Positions 19,755 through 28,386 of a stretch of DNA of 64,000 bases are shown here, piece by piece. Origin of the DNA: Methylobacterium aerolatum (GTDB taxonomy: Bacteria; Pseudomonadota; Alphaproteobacteria; Rhizobiales; Beijerinckiaceae). A program made the position numbers and the translations under genes. The notes beneath the pieces are model-generated. The model saw only the letters and a program-made list of their open reading frames with translations. It was not told the origin of the DNA and searched no databases. The stretch is from the NCBI RefSeq assembly GCF_022179085.1, contig NZ_BPQE01000004.1:186001-250000 (forward strand), read 5' to 3'. Within the stretch, counting starts at the first letter, position 1. The number at the start of each line of letters is the position of its first letter.

Positions 19755-20555
19755 TCAAACTTCCATGGGCAATGGAGGTCTTTTGGAGACGCGCTGTGCC
19801 GGACCCAGTCCGAGATAGACCTGCCGGATGTCGTCGCGGGTACGCAGGTCTGCGGCGAGGCCCTCAAGGATCGAGCGGCCGGTCTCTAGCACGACGCAGC
19901 GATGGGCGTGACGCAGAGCGAGGGCGACGTTCTGCTCGGCAACGAGCAGTGTCAGCCCGTCGCTGCGGTTCAGGGCGCCGAGAATGCGGTAGATCTCGTC
20001 CGTCACGAGCGGCGCGAGACCCATGGAGGGCTCGTCGAGGACCAGAAGGCGAGGGTGTCCCATCAGCGCCCGGCCAATGGCCGTCATCTGCTGCTCACCG
20101 CCGGAGACCAGGCCAGCGGGCAGGCTGCGCTTCTGCGCGAGGCGGGGGAACAGGGCGTAGACCCGCTGCAGGTCGGCCTGGAGTTCGGCCCGTCCCGAGC
20201 CGCGACCGAGCCCGCCTGCGATGAGGTTCTCCTCGACGGTGAGACTTCTGAAGCAATGCCGTCCCTCCAGCACGCTCACGAGCCCGTTGCGGACCAGAAC
20301 ATCGGTGCGGGTTCGCGCTACATCGCGTCCCGCGTAGGCCACGCGGCCTGCGGTAATCCTTCCACCGGTGGCGGTCAGGAGGTTCGCGATGGCGCGGAGC
20401 AGCGTGGTCTTACCCGCGCCATTCGACCCGGCGAGGGCGACGATCTCGCCCTCGCGCACGGTCAGATCGACACCGGACAGGGCCCGGATGCCGCCGCCGT
20501 AGATCGCTTCCAGCGCCTCGACGCGGAGCAGATCTTCTCCGGGCGCGGTGGTCAC
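19755..20555 (-). CDS. ABC transporter ATP-binding protein, LivF type
   Basis: 266 residues. GTG start at 20555 overlaps the stop of the substrate-binding-protein gene (GTGA). Walker A GSNGAGKTT, signature SGGEQQMTAIGRAL, Walker B LLVLDEPSMGLAPL and the H-loop replaced by AEQNVALAL are those of LivF, the second ATPase of branched-chain amino-acid type (HAAT) importers. The C-terminal tail (LGPAQRVSKRPPLPMEV) is a short extension. Last gene of a five-gene operon running from 24828 to 19755 on the minus strand. Confidence 0.92.
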   Translation of the reverse strand: MTTAPGEDLLRVEALEAIYGGGIRALSGVDLTVREGEIVALAGSNGAGKTTLLRAIANLLTATGGRITAGRVAYAGRDVARTRTDVLVRNGLVSVLEGRHCFRSLTVEENLIAGGLGRGSGRAELQADLQRVYALFPRLAQKRSLPAGLVSGGEQQMTAIGRALMGHPRLLVLDEPSMGLAPLVTDEIYRILGALNRSDGLTLLVAEQNVALALRHAHRCVVLETGRSILEGLAADLRTRDDIRQVYLGLGPAQRVSKRPPLPMEV

Positions 20556-21913
20556 TTGCCGTCCACCGAGGCCCGCTTGCCGGACTGGATGTCCGCCTGC
20601 TCCTCGGCCGCGCAATCGCGGGGTGTCAGGCCGCGTTCCTTGGCATAGGCCGTCGAGGACGCCTCGATGATCGGGCGCAGGGAGGCCCAATCCGGCTTGA
20701 TCCAGTCGGACACCACCTTCCACTGGGTGCCATCCCATTGCTGGAAGGTGACGCGACCTTCGCCCTCATGGTTGGCGCAGGTCACATTGATCGAGTGGAA
20801 CAGGCCCTTGGCGCCCAGCGCCTCGACCCGCGCCTCATCGAGCCGCAGATGTTCGAAGCCCCAGCGAACCTCATCGCCCGTCAGGGTGCGGTGGCCGAAC
20901 TTGGCTTGCGCGATCCGCACCGCCTCCACGTTGAGGATGCCGTTCAGCACGCCGAGGTTGTGATAGACGCTGCCGATCCGTTTCTTGTCCGAGAGATTGC
21001 CCGCGCCCTTGTCGTAGACCGTGCGGACGATCTCCTGGATCACCGGATATTGCGCGCCGGAGGCCTGAGTGGTGATGGCGACGTAGCCCTTGGCGGCGTC
21101 GGCCGCCGGGATCACGTCCTCCTCGGAGTTCGACCAGACATTGCCGACGATGCGGTTGGCGGGAAAGCCGGTCTTCTGGGCCGTCTTGAGCGCCACCGGG
21201 TTCATCACGCCCCAGCCGCGCAGCACCACGTAATCGGGCCGCAGGCGGCGGATGGTGAGCCACTGCGATTGCTGCTCGTTGCCGGGATGCGGCACCTCGA
21301 TCTGCTCGACCTTGAAGCCGTACTTCTTGGAAAGCAGCTCGTAGATCGGGATCGTCTCCTTGCCATAGGGCGAGCCGTGGTAAAGCACGGCGATGGTCTT
21401 GCCCTTCAGCTTGTCGAGCCCGCCCTCGCGGGTGGCGAGGTATTCGACGATCCCCGAGGTCTCGCTGTAGGGGTTCAGGAGCAGCGGGAAGACGAAGGGA
21501 AAGACCCGCCCGTCGGTGGAATCCGTGCGGCCGTGGTTGATCGTGATGAGCGGCACCTTGTCGGCGGTGATGCGGTCGATCATGGCGTAGGCGATGCCGA
21601 CCGAGAGCGGGTTCCAGGCGGCGATGCCGGGGCGCGACTTCAGCCGCTCGTACACCTCGACGCCGCGCTCCACCTCGTACTGCGTTTCACCCTCGCTCCA
21701 GGTGAGCTTCACCCCGTTCACGCCGCCATCGCGGCTGTTCACGAGGTTCAAGTAATCGATGAAGCCACCGAAGAAGCCGGTGCCCCCGGCGGCGTAGGGC
21801 CCGACCCGGTAGCTCTGCAGCGGGAAGTATTGCTCATCGGCGGAAGCGCCTGCTCCCAGCGCTAGGAGGGCAGCGCCCGCGAGCAAGGCGCGGATCGAGG
21901 TCGAGCGGGGCAT
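20552..21913 (-). CDS. ABC transporter substrate-binding protein (Liv/HAAT family)
   Basis: 453 residues, with a signal peptide (ALLAGAALLALGAGASADE). Periplasmic-binding-protein type I fold: YFPLQSYRVGPYAAGG at the start, NSRDGGVNGVKLTWSEGETQYEVERGVEVYE (the conserved N.xGGVNGhkl region), then a TIAVLYHGSPYGKE hinge. Longer than E. coli LivJ/K (about 370 aa) and lacking their ligand motif; homologues of this length occur with importers for aromatic or carboxylic compounds as well as amino acids, so the ligand cannot be named. Conserved Cys pairs are absent except near the C-terminus. Fourth gene of the operon. Confidence 0.9.
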   Translation of the reverse strand: MPRSTSIRALLAGAALLALGAGASADEQYFPLQSYRVGPYAAGGTGFFGGFIDYLNLVNSRDGGVNGVKLTWSEGETQYEVERGVEVYERLKSRPGIAAWNPLSVGIAYAMIDRITADKVPLITINHGRTDSTDGRVFPFVFPLLLNPYSETSGIVEYLATREGGLDKLKGKTIAVLYHGSPYGKETIPIYELLSKKYGFKVEQIEVPHPGNEQQSQWLTIRRLRPDYVVLRGWGVMNPVALKTAQKTGFPANRIVGNVWSNSEEDVIPAADAAKGYVAITTQASGAQYPVIQEIVRTVYDKGAGNLSDKKRIGSVYHNLGVLNGILNVEAVRIAQAKFGHRTLTGDEVRWGFEHLRLDEARVEALGAKGLFHSINVTCANHEGEGRVTFQQWDGTQWKVVSDWIKPDWASLRPIIEASSTAYAKERGLTPRDCAAEEQADIQSGKRASVDGK

Positions 21914-21939
21914 GGCGGACTCCTTCGGATAGGGCAGGA

Positions 21940-22971
21940 TCAGGCGGACAGCCGCAGGCGGCGCGCGGTCCGGTGGAGGAGGGCTGAGAGGCCGGCGGGT
22001 TCGCGGATCAGCACAATGACGATGAGCGCGCCGAGCACGATGCGCTGGACCATCTCGAGGGTGCCGGAATCGAAGCTATCGCCGAGGAGGGCGGCGCCGA
22101 GGCGAGACAGCACCAGCGGCAGCACAACGATGAAGCCCGCGCCGAGGAAGGCACCGCGCAGGGTGCCGAGTCCGCCGATGATGACGATGAACAGGATTTG
22201 AAAGGAACGGTCGAGGTTGAACCCCGCCGGCTCCACGGTGCGCAGGTAGGCGAAAGCCCAGAGGACCCCGGCGATGCCGACAATGAAGCAAGAGAGTGCG
22301 AAAGCCAGCAGCTTGGTCCGAGCCACCTTCACGCCGACGATGCGCGCGGCGACCTCGGAATCGCGGATGGCCACGAGGTTCCGGCCGGTCGGCGAGTTCA
22401 CGAGCCGCCCTGTGGCGAAGGTCAGGAATGAGACGATGGCGAGCGAGAACAGATAGCGCCCCCGGGCGTCCTCGAAGGACTGGCCCGCCACTACGAGACG
22501 CGGGGCGTTGATCACCCCCGAGGGGCTGTCGTTCGACAGCCAGCCGATCCGGTTCAGGGCCCAGGCGACGAAGAACTGCGCGGCGAGCGTCGAGACGGCG
22601 AGGTAGAAGCCTTTGAGGCGCAGGGAGGGGAGGCCCGCCACGAGTCCGGCTGCGGCGGCCACCAATCCCGCTCCGAGGATCGATACGGGCAGGGGTAGGC
22701 CGGGCACGCGCAAGGACAGGTTGAAGGCGGCGTAGGCCCCCACCGCCATGAAGGCCGACGAGCCGAGCGAAAGAAGCCCGGCATAACCGGTGAGCAGGTT
22801 CAGCCCGAGTCCCGCCAGCGCCAGCGCCAGGAACGGCGTCAGGATCGCCTCGAACAGGTAATCGCTGGCCGTCAGCGGCACGAGACCGAATGCGAGCGCG
22901 AGGAGGAGCGCGATGCCGACGGGGCCGGAGAGGTCCCGCGGTTTGGCCGGGAGGTCGAGGGCGGTCGACAT
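21940..22971 (-). CDS. ABC transporter permease, LivM type
   Basis: 343 residues from ATG 22971, 4 bp after the LivH-type gene; the open frame extends further upstream but overlaps that gene. About ten hydrophobic segments, with the family stretch LGLNLLTGYAGLLSLGSSAFMAVGAYAAF and the EAA-like loop AIRDSEVAARIVGVKVARTKLLAFALSCFIVG that contacts the ATPase. It pairs with the LivH-type permease to form the membrane channel. Third gene of the operon. Confidence 0.93.
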   Translation of the reverse strand: MSTALDLPAKPRDLSGPVGIALLLALAFGLVPLTASDYLFEAILTPFLALALAGLGLNLLTGYAGLLSLGSSAFMAVGAYAAFNLSLRVPGLPLPVSILGAGLVAAAAGLVAGLPSLRLKGFYLAVSTLAAQFFVAWALNRIGWLSNDSPSGVINAPRLVVAGQSFEDARGRYLFSLAIVSFLTFATGRLVNSPTGRNLVAIRDSEVAARIVGVKVARTKLLAFALSCFIVGIAGVLWAFAYLRTVEPAGFNLDRSFQILFIVIIGGLGTLRGAFLGAGFIVVLPLVLSRLGAALLGDSFDSGTLEMVQRIVLGALIVIVLIREPAGLSALLHRTARRLRLSA

Positions 22972-22975
22972 CGGG

Positions 22976-23869
22976 TCAGGCCCTCTCGACGCTGCGCTGG
23001 CCGAGCAGGCCGGAGGGGCGGATGAGCAGGAGGGCAAGGGCCGCCACGTACGCGATCCAGCCTTCGATGCCGCCACCGATGAAGGGGCCGAGATAGACCT
23101 CGGCGAGTTTCTCGGCGGCCCCGACGATCAGCCCCGCCACGATGGCGCCCGCGATAGAATCGAAGCCGCCCAGCACGAGCACCGGCAGCGCCTTGAGCAC
23201 GACGAGGGAGAGGGAAAACTGCACGCCGAGCCGCGCGCCCCAGAGCAGACCCGCCACCAGGGCGACGATCCCGGAGGCGATCCAGACGGCGGACCAGATC
23301 CGCGGCAGACGCAGCCCGATAGAGAGCGCCGCCAGGGGATCGTCGGCTACTGCGCGAAAGGCGAGGCCGGTGCGGGTGTAGCGGAAGAACAGGGTGAGCA
23401 GCGCCACCATCAGCCCCGCGACGGCGGCGGCGAACAGATCGAACCGGCTCACCAGAACACCGCCGAATTCGAGCGGCGTATCGTCGATGCCGAGATCGAG
23501 CCCGTGGACTTGCGTGCCCCAGACGAGTTGCGCCGCGCCCTCGATCACGTAGGCGACCCCGAGCGTGGCCATGAACAGTGTGATCGGCGGCTGGTTGACC
23601 AAGGGGCGCAGCACCGCCCGCTCGACGGCGAGGCCGACCACCACCATCACGGCGAGCGTTGCGATGAGGGCCGCCGGGAAGGGCAGCCCCCACTCCACTA
23701 GGCTGACGAAGGTCAGCGCGGCGAACAGCACCATCGCGCCCTGCGCGAAGTTGAGCACGCCCGACGTCTTGTAGATCAACACGAAGCCGATCGCGACGAG
23801 GGCGTACATGACGCCCGACAGCAAGCCGCCGACAACGACTTCGACGAAAAAGGAGAGCTCGGGGTTCAT
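22976..23869 (-). CDS. ABC transporter permease, LivH type
   Basis: 297 residues, about eight transmembrane segments. Typical LivH start (GGLLSGVMYALVAIGFVLIYKTSGVLNFAQGAMVLFAA) and the loop AVADDPLAALSIGLRLPRIWSAVWI, which corresponds to the coupling helix. Its ATG overlaps the stop of the LivG-type gene (ATGA). Second gene of the operon. Confidence 0.93.
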   Translation of the reverse strand: MNPELSFFVEVVVGGLLSGVMYALVAIGFVLIYKTSGVLNFAQGAMVLFAALTFVSLVEWGLPFPAALIATLAVMVVVGLAVERAVLRPLVNQPPITLFMATLGVAYVIEGAAQLVWGTQVHGLDLGIDDTPLEFGGVLVSRFDLFAAAVAGLMVALLTLFFRYTRTGLAFRAVADDPLAALSIGLRLPRIWSAVWIASGIVALVAGLLWGARLGVQFSLSLVVLKALPVLVLGGFDSIAGAIVAGLIVGAAEKLAEVYLGPFIGGGIEGWIAYVAALALLLIRPSGLLGQRSVERA

Positions 23870-24828
23870 GCCGCCTCGCTCTCGGGGTCGCCCTCGACGC
23901 CAAGATAGGCGGCGACGACCGCCGGATCGGCCTGAACCTCCGCAGGCGTCCCCTGCGCGATCCGGCGCCCGTGGTCGAGCACCGTCACGCGATCCGAAAG
24001 GCGCATCACGACGCCGATATCGTGCTCGATCAGGACGATGGCGCAGCCGAGGTCCTCTCTCGCCTCTCGAATGAAGCGGCTCATCTCGGCCTTTTCGGTG
24101 GCGGTCATGCCCGCCATCGGCTCGTCCAGAAGCAGAAGGCGCGGCCTCGCGACGAGGGCGCGGGCAAGTTCCGCCCGTTTCTGAACACCGAATGGCAGGG
24201 TGCCGACCGGCCGATGCGCGACCTCGCCGATGCCGAGACGGGCGATCGCCTCCGCCGCGCGCTCCCGGTGAACCTGCGCCTCACGCCGGGCATGCGGCAA
24301 GCCAAGCCACTGCGCCGCGAGCCCAGCCCGCTGCGCGCCCGCAAGGCCGGACAGCACGTTGTCGAAGACGCTCAGTCCATTGAACAGTGCGAGATTCTGG
24401 AACGTGCGCGCGACCCCAAGCGCCGCCAGCCGCCCCGCCGGGATGCGGGTGAAGCGGGCTTCACCGATGCTCACGCTTCCCGATTGGGGGGCATAGAGCC
24501 CGCTGATCGCATTGATGAGGGACGATTTCCCGGCGCCGTTCGGCCCGATGACCGCATGGATCTCACCGGGTTGGACGGAGAGGTCGATCGCCTCGAAGGC
24601 AACGGTTCCGCCAAAGGCCAGCGTCAGTTTTTCGACGGCGAGGATCGGGGTTTCGCCCGACTTCGCTCGAGGCCCCGGCGTAACGGAAGGAGCAGGCTGC
24701 AACCGTCGCGGCGAGGACTGGCTCAACTGCTTTCTTGCCTCATCCGGCGGTCTCTGAAGACTGGGCAAGGGCGGTGGTGCTGATGACGCCATCGCTCCGG
24801 CAGCTTTTCGAAATGAAAATGAATGCAT
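23866..24828 (-). CDS. ABC transporter ATP-binding protein, LivG type
   Basis: Up to 320 residues. Walker A GPNGAGKSS, LivG-type insert after ARTFQNLALF, a signature region LPFGVQKRAELARAL (LSGGQ replaced by PFGVQ, as often in this subgroup), Walker B LLLLDEPMAG and the H-loop EHDIGVVM. The first about 60 residues (Ser/Pro/Arg-rich) precede the ATPase fold and are unusual. Starts at 24828 or at the ATG at 24792 are both possible; the former lies inside a direct repeat that could be an operator. First gene of the operon. Confidence 0.88.
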   Translation of the reverse strand: MHSFSFRKAAGAMASSAPPPLPSLQRPPDEARKQLSQSSPRRLQPAPSVTPGPRAKSGETPILAVEKLTLAFGGTVAFEAIDLSVQPGEIHAVIGPNGAGKSSLINAISGLYAPQSGSVSIGEARFTRIPAGRLAALGVARTFQNLALFNGLSVFDNVLSGLAGAQRAGLAAQWLGLPHARREAQVHRERAAEAIARLGIGEVAHRPVGTLPFGVQKRAELARALVARPRLLLLDEPMAGMTATEKAEMSRFIREAREDLGCAIVLIEHDIGVVMRLSDRVTVLDHGRRIAQGTPAEVQADPAVVAAYLGVEGDPESEAA

Positions 24829-24891
24829 ATCTGGCTGAATATTTCGCGGAAAGTCGCGCGAAAATTTAGGAAATTCAACTAATGCATATCT
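24822..24891. promoter_or_regulatory. Direct repeat AATGCATATCT upstream of the Liv-type operon
   Basis: AATGCATATCT occurs at 24822-24832 and 24881-24891, 59 bp apart, in an AT-rich island directly upstream of the operon. The left copy covers the first candidate start codon. It may be a regulator-binding pair; this is a pattern only, with no recognised operator consensus. Confidence 0.35.
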
Positions 24892-25555
24892 ATTGGAATT
24901 TCACCTATGCCGTCAAAGGAATTTAAAACTATTGTTCGGGGAAGCTCGATCAAATATTTTTCTCATCCGCGACGACCAGGGGAGGTTCTGCCTGCCTGCC
25001 TGCGCTGAGCCATCGCTCATGGTGTCCAGGTGAACAGGCCAAATGCGGAGTGACGCCTTTCACCGCTGCTGGTCCGTGGTTGGGACAGACGGAATCCATC
25101 CAACGCAATCATTCTCAGGCGCCCGCCAACGCGACCGCAGCTGGCCGGAAGCGGACCTTTCTCAACAAATTTGATCACGAACGGCTTCGAAATCTCGCGA
25201 CGCTGCGTTCCAGAAGACCCCTTCTGTGAATGGCCGATCGCAGGCGGCGGCGTCCGCTTACGGAGTGTCGTCAAAGCCATCTGGATGATCGCGACGGGCG
25301 CAATGCCGGACGACCGGTTATGCGCTTATCGGCAATCCGGCATGGCGTCGTCTGGCCGTCAGCGGAATGACCGCTCCCAGGATGAGAAACAAGGAAGCAG
25401 ACCTTTGTCGCGGCCCAGGGTCTCGTCTCTGTGTGCCTGGTTTCGGACCATCCACCCTGCGGATTCCAATGGTCGCTTGGATGGCGAAATCCGCTTGGAA
25501 GGCGAAGTGGCCCTGAATGCGGCGGCCATGACATCAGCATGTCATGGCTCATGCG
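24829..25555. other. Gene-free region upstream of the Liv-type operon
   Basis: About 725 bp. The first 140 bp are AT-rich and probably hold the operon promoter. The rest carries scattered decayed fragments and one member of repeat family 2 (25298-25377). No gene seen. Confidence 0.5.
25298..25377 (+). repeat. Dispersed repeat, family 2, copy B
   Basis: About 80 bp aligned with 18134-18213, beginning GCGCA.TGCCGGACGACCGG and including ATCCGGCATGGCGTCGTCTG. Roughly 80 % identity by eye. The palindrome of the left half is less perfect than in copy A. Confidence 0.5.
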
Positions 25556-26380
25556 TTACGGCTGACCGTCGACTGAGATCGGCGCAGGTGAACGATGTAT
25601 TGGGGCGGTTAGGGCACGCAGAATGGCGTCGAGCCCATCGGTAAGTGCTGCCGGCCCCGGCTGCAGGATGAGTGGCGACTTGATCTCGACGATCCGTCCC
25701 GCCGCGACCGCCGGCATCGACGACCAGCCGGGCCGCGAAGCGATGCGGGACGGCACCACCTTTTTCCCGCACCACGATGCCAGGATGACGTCCGGCCGGG
25801 CGGCCAACACCGCCTCCGACGTGACGATGCGGTCCTTGGCGGCCGGCTGCTTGGCGAGTTCGGGGAAGACGTCGTCACCGCCCGCTATTCGCACGAGCTC
25901 GGATACCCAACCGATGCCGGAGATCAGCGGCTCGTCCCATTCCTCGAAGTACACCCGGAGCCGCGGGCGTCCGTGCGATTGCCCGGCGACCGTCGTCAGT
26001 CGTTCCTCGTAGCCGCGAGCGAGCGTCTCCGCGCGGTCCTTCGCATCCACCAGGGCGCCCACCGTCCTGATCATGGCGAGGATGCCGGCCACGTCGCGCT
26101 GGTTGAAAAGGTGGACCGCGACGCCGGCTCGGGCGAGGTCGGCCACGATGCCGGCCTGCATGTCCGAGAAGGCCAAGACCAAGTCCGGCGCGAGTGCCAG
26201 GATCTTGGGGATGTCGGCGCTGGTGAAGGCCGAGACCCGGGGCTTCTCGCGACGCACCTGCGGCGGACGGACGGCGTAGCCGGAAACTCCGACTATTCGG
26301 TCCTGCTCGCCCAGCAGGTAGAGCGTCTCAACCGTCTCCTCGGTCAGGCAGACGATCCGTTCAGGCGGGAAGCGATGCAT
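25556..26380 (-). CDS. BtuF-like cobalamin/iron-type binding protein without signal peptide
   Basis: 274 residues from ATG 26380 (MHRFPPERIVCLTEETVETLYLLG). The whole chain is a type III periplasmic-binding fold (COG0614, cobalamin/Fe-siderophore): RIVGVSGYAVRPP, DIPKILALAPDLVLAFSDMQ, GVAVHLFNQRDVAGILAMIRTVGALV, RPDVILASWCGKKV. It begins directly with the first strand, so there is no export signal in the chosen frame; upstream codons are Arg-rich and not signal-like. Homologues without a signal are common in alphaproteobacteria. No permease or ATPase gene adjoins, so a soluble ligand-binding or cofactor-related role is as likely as transport. Confidence 0.85.
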   Translation of the reverse strand: MHRFPPERIVCLTEETVETLYLLGEQDRIVGVSGYAVRPPQVRREKPRVSAFTSADIPKILALAPDLVLAFSDMQAGIVADLARAGVAVHLFNQRDVAGILAMIRTVGALVDAKDRAETLARGYEERLTTVAGQSHGRPRLRVYFEEWDEPLISGIGWVSELVRIAGGDDVFPELAKQPAAKDRIVTSEAVLAARPDVILASWCGKKVVPSRIASRPGWSSMPAVAAGRIVEIKSPLILQPGPAALTDGLDAILRALTAPIHRSPAPISVDGQP

Positions 26381-26906
26381 ACCCACCCATAGCGCAAGCG
26401 ACCGCCCGATGTCCGCGAGGGGCTTAGGAGTAGCGGGCGTACCAAAGCCACGCTGGCCCGTCCTCCCGCCTCGGGCTCTTGAGGCCAAGCTGTAACGCGT
26501 AGCGCATGGCGTGACCTGTGACGTGTTACCCTCGGCAAGCCGAGGCACCCTGGGCGCCCGAGAGACCGTGGCCGTCCGCCACACTCCGCAGGACATCGAC
26601 CGTATCGAAGCCGCGCTCGCCGTCGATGTGAAGCCGACCCTCCTTTCCCCGGCTCCCCAAAGTCCTGAAGCGGGACGAAGGCCGCCTAGTGCAGTGACGC
26701 ACTCACCTCGTTCATGCGTGTCTGCACTCGCTCATTGTTCTTGCATCAATTTTTCCAGTCTCGGCTGACACCTCCGACTGGATCGATGCACTAGACATCG
26801 ACGCCGAGAAAAGCGGTGGCGTGCAGGCTTCGGTTTTTCGGCCTAACCAAGGTTGGGCGACGCCCCCGTTTCCGGTCGTCCCTGTCGGCGCGCGAGGGTG
26901 CCGCAC
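26381..26906. other. Gene-free stretch with repeat family 1
   Basis: About 525 bp. Contains a short hairpin (CCTCGGC-AA-GCCGAGG near 26530), then repeat family 1 copy 3. No gene seen. Confidence 0.45.
26689..26791 (+). repeat. Dispersed repeat, family 1, copy 3 (complete ends)
   Basis: Best-preserved ends: bounded by CTAGTGCA on the left (from 26686) and TGCACTAG on the right (to 26794), an 8-bp terminal inverted repeat. The internal stem TGCATC/TCCAGTC with GACTGGA/GATGCA is intact. Confidence 0.85.
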
Positions 26907-27050
26907 TCATGGGCCCGCTCGCGCGCCGACCTTGTCGGCCTCCGGGCCCTTCACGTTCGGCAACACGAAGACCTGTCCGGGGTAGATGAGGTCCGGGTCG
27001 CGGATCTGGTCCTGGTTGTACTCGGCGACCTGGCCGCTCACGCCGCCCTG
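26907..27050 (-). pseudogene. LysM-domain remnant
   Basis: The minus-strand frame ending at 26907 contains QDQIRDPDLIYPGQVFVLP, the very characteristic C-terminal half of a LysM peptidoglycan-binding domain. The region before it (RALRHAGQGGVSGQVAEYN) only loosely follows LysM, and nothing like a signal peptide or a second domain precedes it. It is best read as the end of a decayed gene. Confidence 0.6.
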
Positions 27051-27234
27051 ACCGGCATGGCGCAGCGCGCGGGCGCCGCGATCGTCGGCATCCTCGGCGT
27101 AGTCGGAAGCGTCGTCGGCTGCGGAATTCCTCCCTTCGGTCATCGCCAAGCCGTCAGGTGCGAGAAAAATGCAGATTCCGTGAAAAGATCCATCAATCTT
27201 CGTCATCAATGGGCAGCATATACCGGTAGATGGA

Positions 27235-28386
27235 TCACGTTGTTCTCTGGACGTGGAGGGAAAATGCGTTTTCGCGCCCCCAAATGACGGCATCGCTGCG
27301 CTTGTGGACACCGATCTTGCGGTAGAGGACAGCCCCGTGGTTGCGTACGAGGTTCGCCCCGTCCTCGCGGCGCAGGCAGACCTCGGCGTCGAGGACGTAG
27401 CCTGTCCGCTCCAGGGCGGACTCGAATTCGCTCCTGTGCCGCTCGTTCACCTAGAGGCCGGCCTTCTCGAGGCCACGGCCGACGACGGCGTCCTCCCCAA
27501 TTCCGAAGACGCGGGTGAAGGTCTCGTCGATGCCGGTAACCCGGAAGTTCCCTGCCCGCGCCAGAACGGTCGGAACCGGGGTGATCCGGAACGCCTTGGC
27601 GAAACGCGCCTCGCTCTGGCGAAGCGCCGTCTCGGCCTTCCGACGGAGTTCGAGGTCCGCGAAGGTGAACAACATGCACGGCTCGTCGCCCAACTCGATG
27701 GGTTGGCCGGCGACGATGACGAAGCGGCTGCCGCCGTCGGGCAGGGAAAGGCAGGCCTCCATCTGAGGGATGGTGCCACCCTCCTTCAGACGGGAGATGC
27801 CGAGGTCGCGGTGGCGTGCCCGCGCCAGCACGTCGACCTCGTCGACGCTGCGCCCGAGGACGGCGTCACGGGTGAAGCCGGTCATCTCAAGGAAACCCGT
27901 GTTGACCTTTACGTGCCGGAGCTCCGACAGGCGGGTGATCACCGCCGGGGCGGGATTGGCATCGAAGGTCGCTTCGAACCGGTCCTCCGCCTCGAACTGG
28001 TCGGTGACGTCCTTGAGGATCAGGGCGAGGCAGCTCGGCTTGCCCTCGCGGTGGGTGGCCACGGGGCTCCGCAGGCTGTGCACGACGTCCTGTTCGGGCC
28101 TGTCGGTGCGCCGGACCTCGACGATGACGACGTGGAAACGCTCGCCCTCCGCGACCCGCTCGATGAGATACTGGTTCGGGGTAACGGTGTTGCGGTAGCG
28201 CAGGCAGAACCGCTCACGGTACTCGTCGACCGTGGGGCCGAGTTCCTCCAGGCTGCCCGCGCCATGCATCGCGAGCGCGGCCTCGTTCGCGTAGGCGATG
28301 GTCTGGTCGGGCTCGATTAGGATCACGCCCTCGCTCAGGCCGGCGATGATCTACCGGAGTTCATGCCTGTCGACGCCCGCCGTCAC
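27235..28386 (-). pseudogene. PAS-domain / LuxR-type regulator, broken by two in-frame TAG codons and an HTH deletion
   Basis: From a GTG at 28386 (preceded by GGACGAGG) to 27235 there are 384 codons in one frame. TAG at 28351-28353 falls in HELR-*-IIAGLSEGVILIEPDQTI, where Gln (CAG) is expected. TAG at 27451-27453 falls in GLEKAGL-*-VNERHRSEFESAL. Between them are three PAS-like blocks (VILIEPDQTIAYANEAALAMHG; FDANPAPAVITRLSELRHVKVN; RITPVPTVLARAGNFRVTGIDE). The end (VRNHGAVLYRKIGVHKRSDAVIWGRENAF) is the second half of a LuxR-type helix-turn-helix joined directly to the PAS linker, so the first half of the DNA-binding domain is deleted. A sensory regulator that has become a pseudogene is the simplest reading. 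The ECF sigma gene lies divergently beside it. Confidence 0.75.

Noticed and set aside
26381-26600. Cobalamin riboswitch in front of the BtuF-like gene
   Set aside because: I could not find the B12-box or the expected set of stems; only short hairpins are present.
19257-28353. Pyrrolysine or other recoding of the TAG codons
   Set aside because: No pylT/pylS or suppressor tRNA is in the window, and one gene also has a deletion, so decay is simpler. Kept only as a low-interest pattern.
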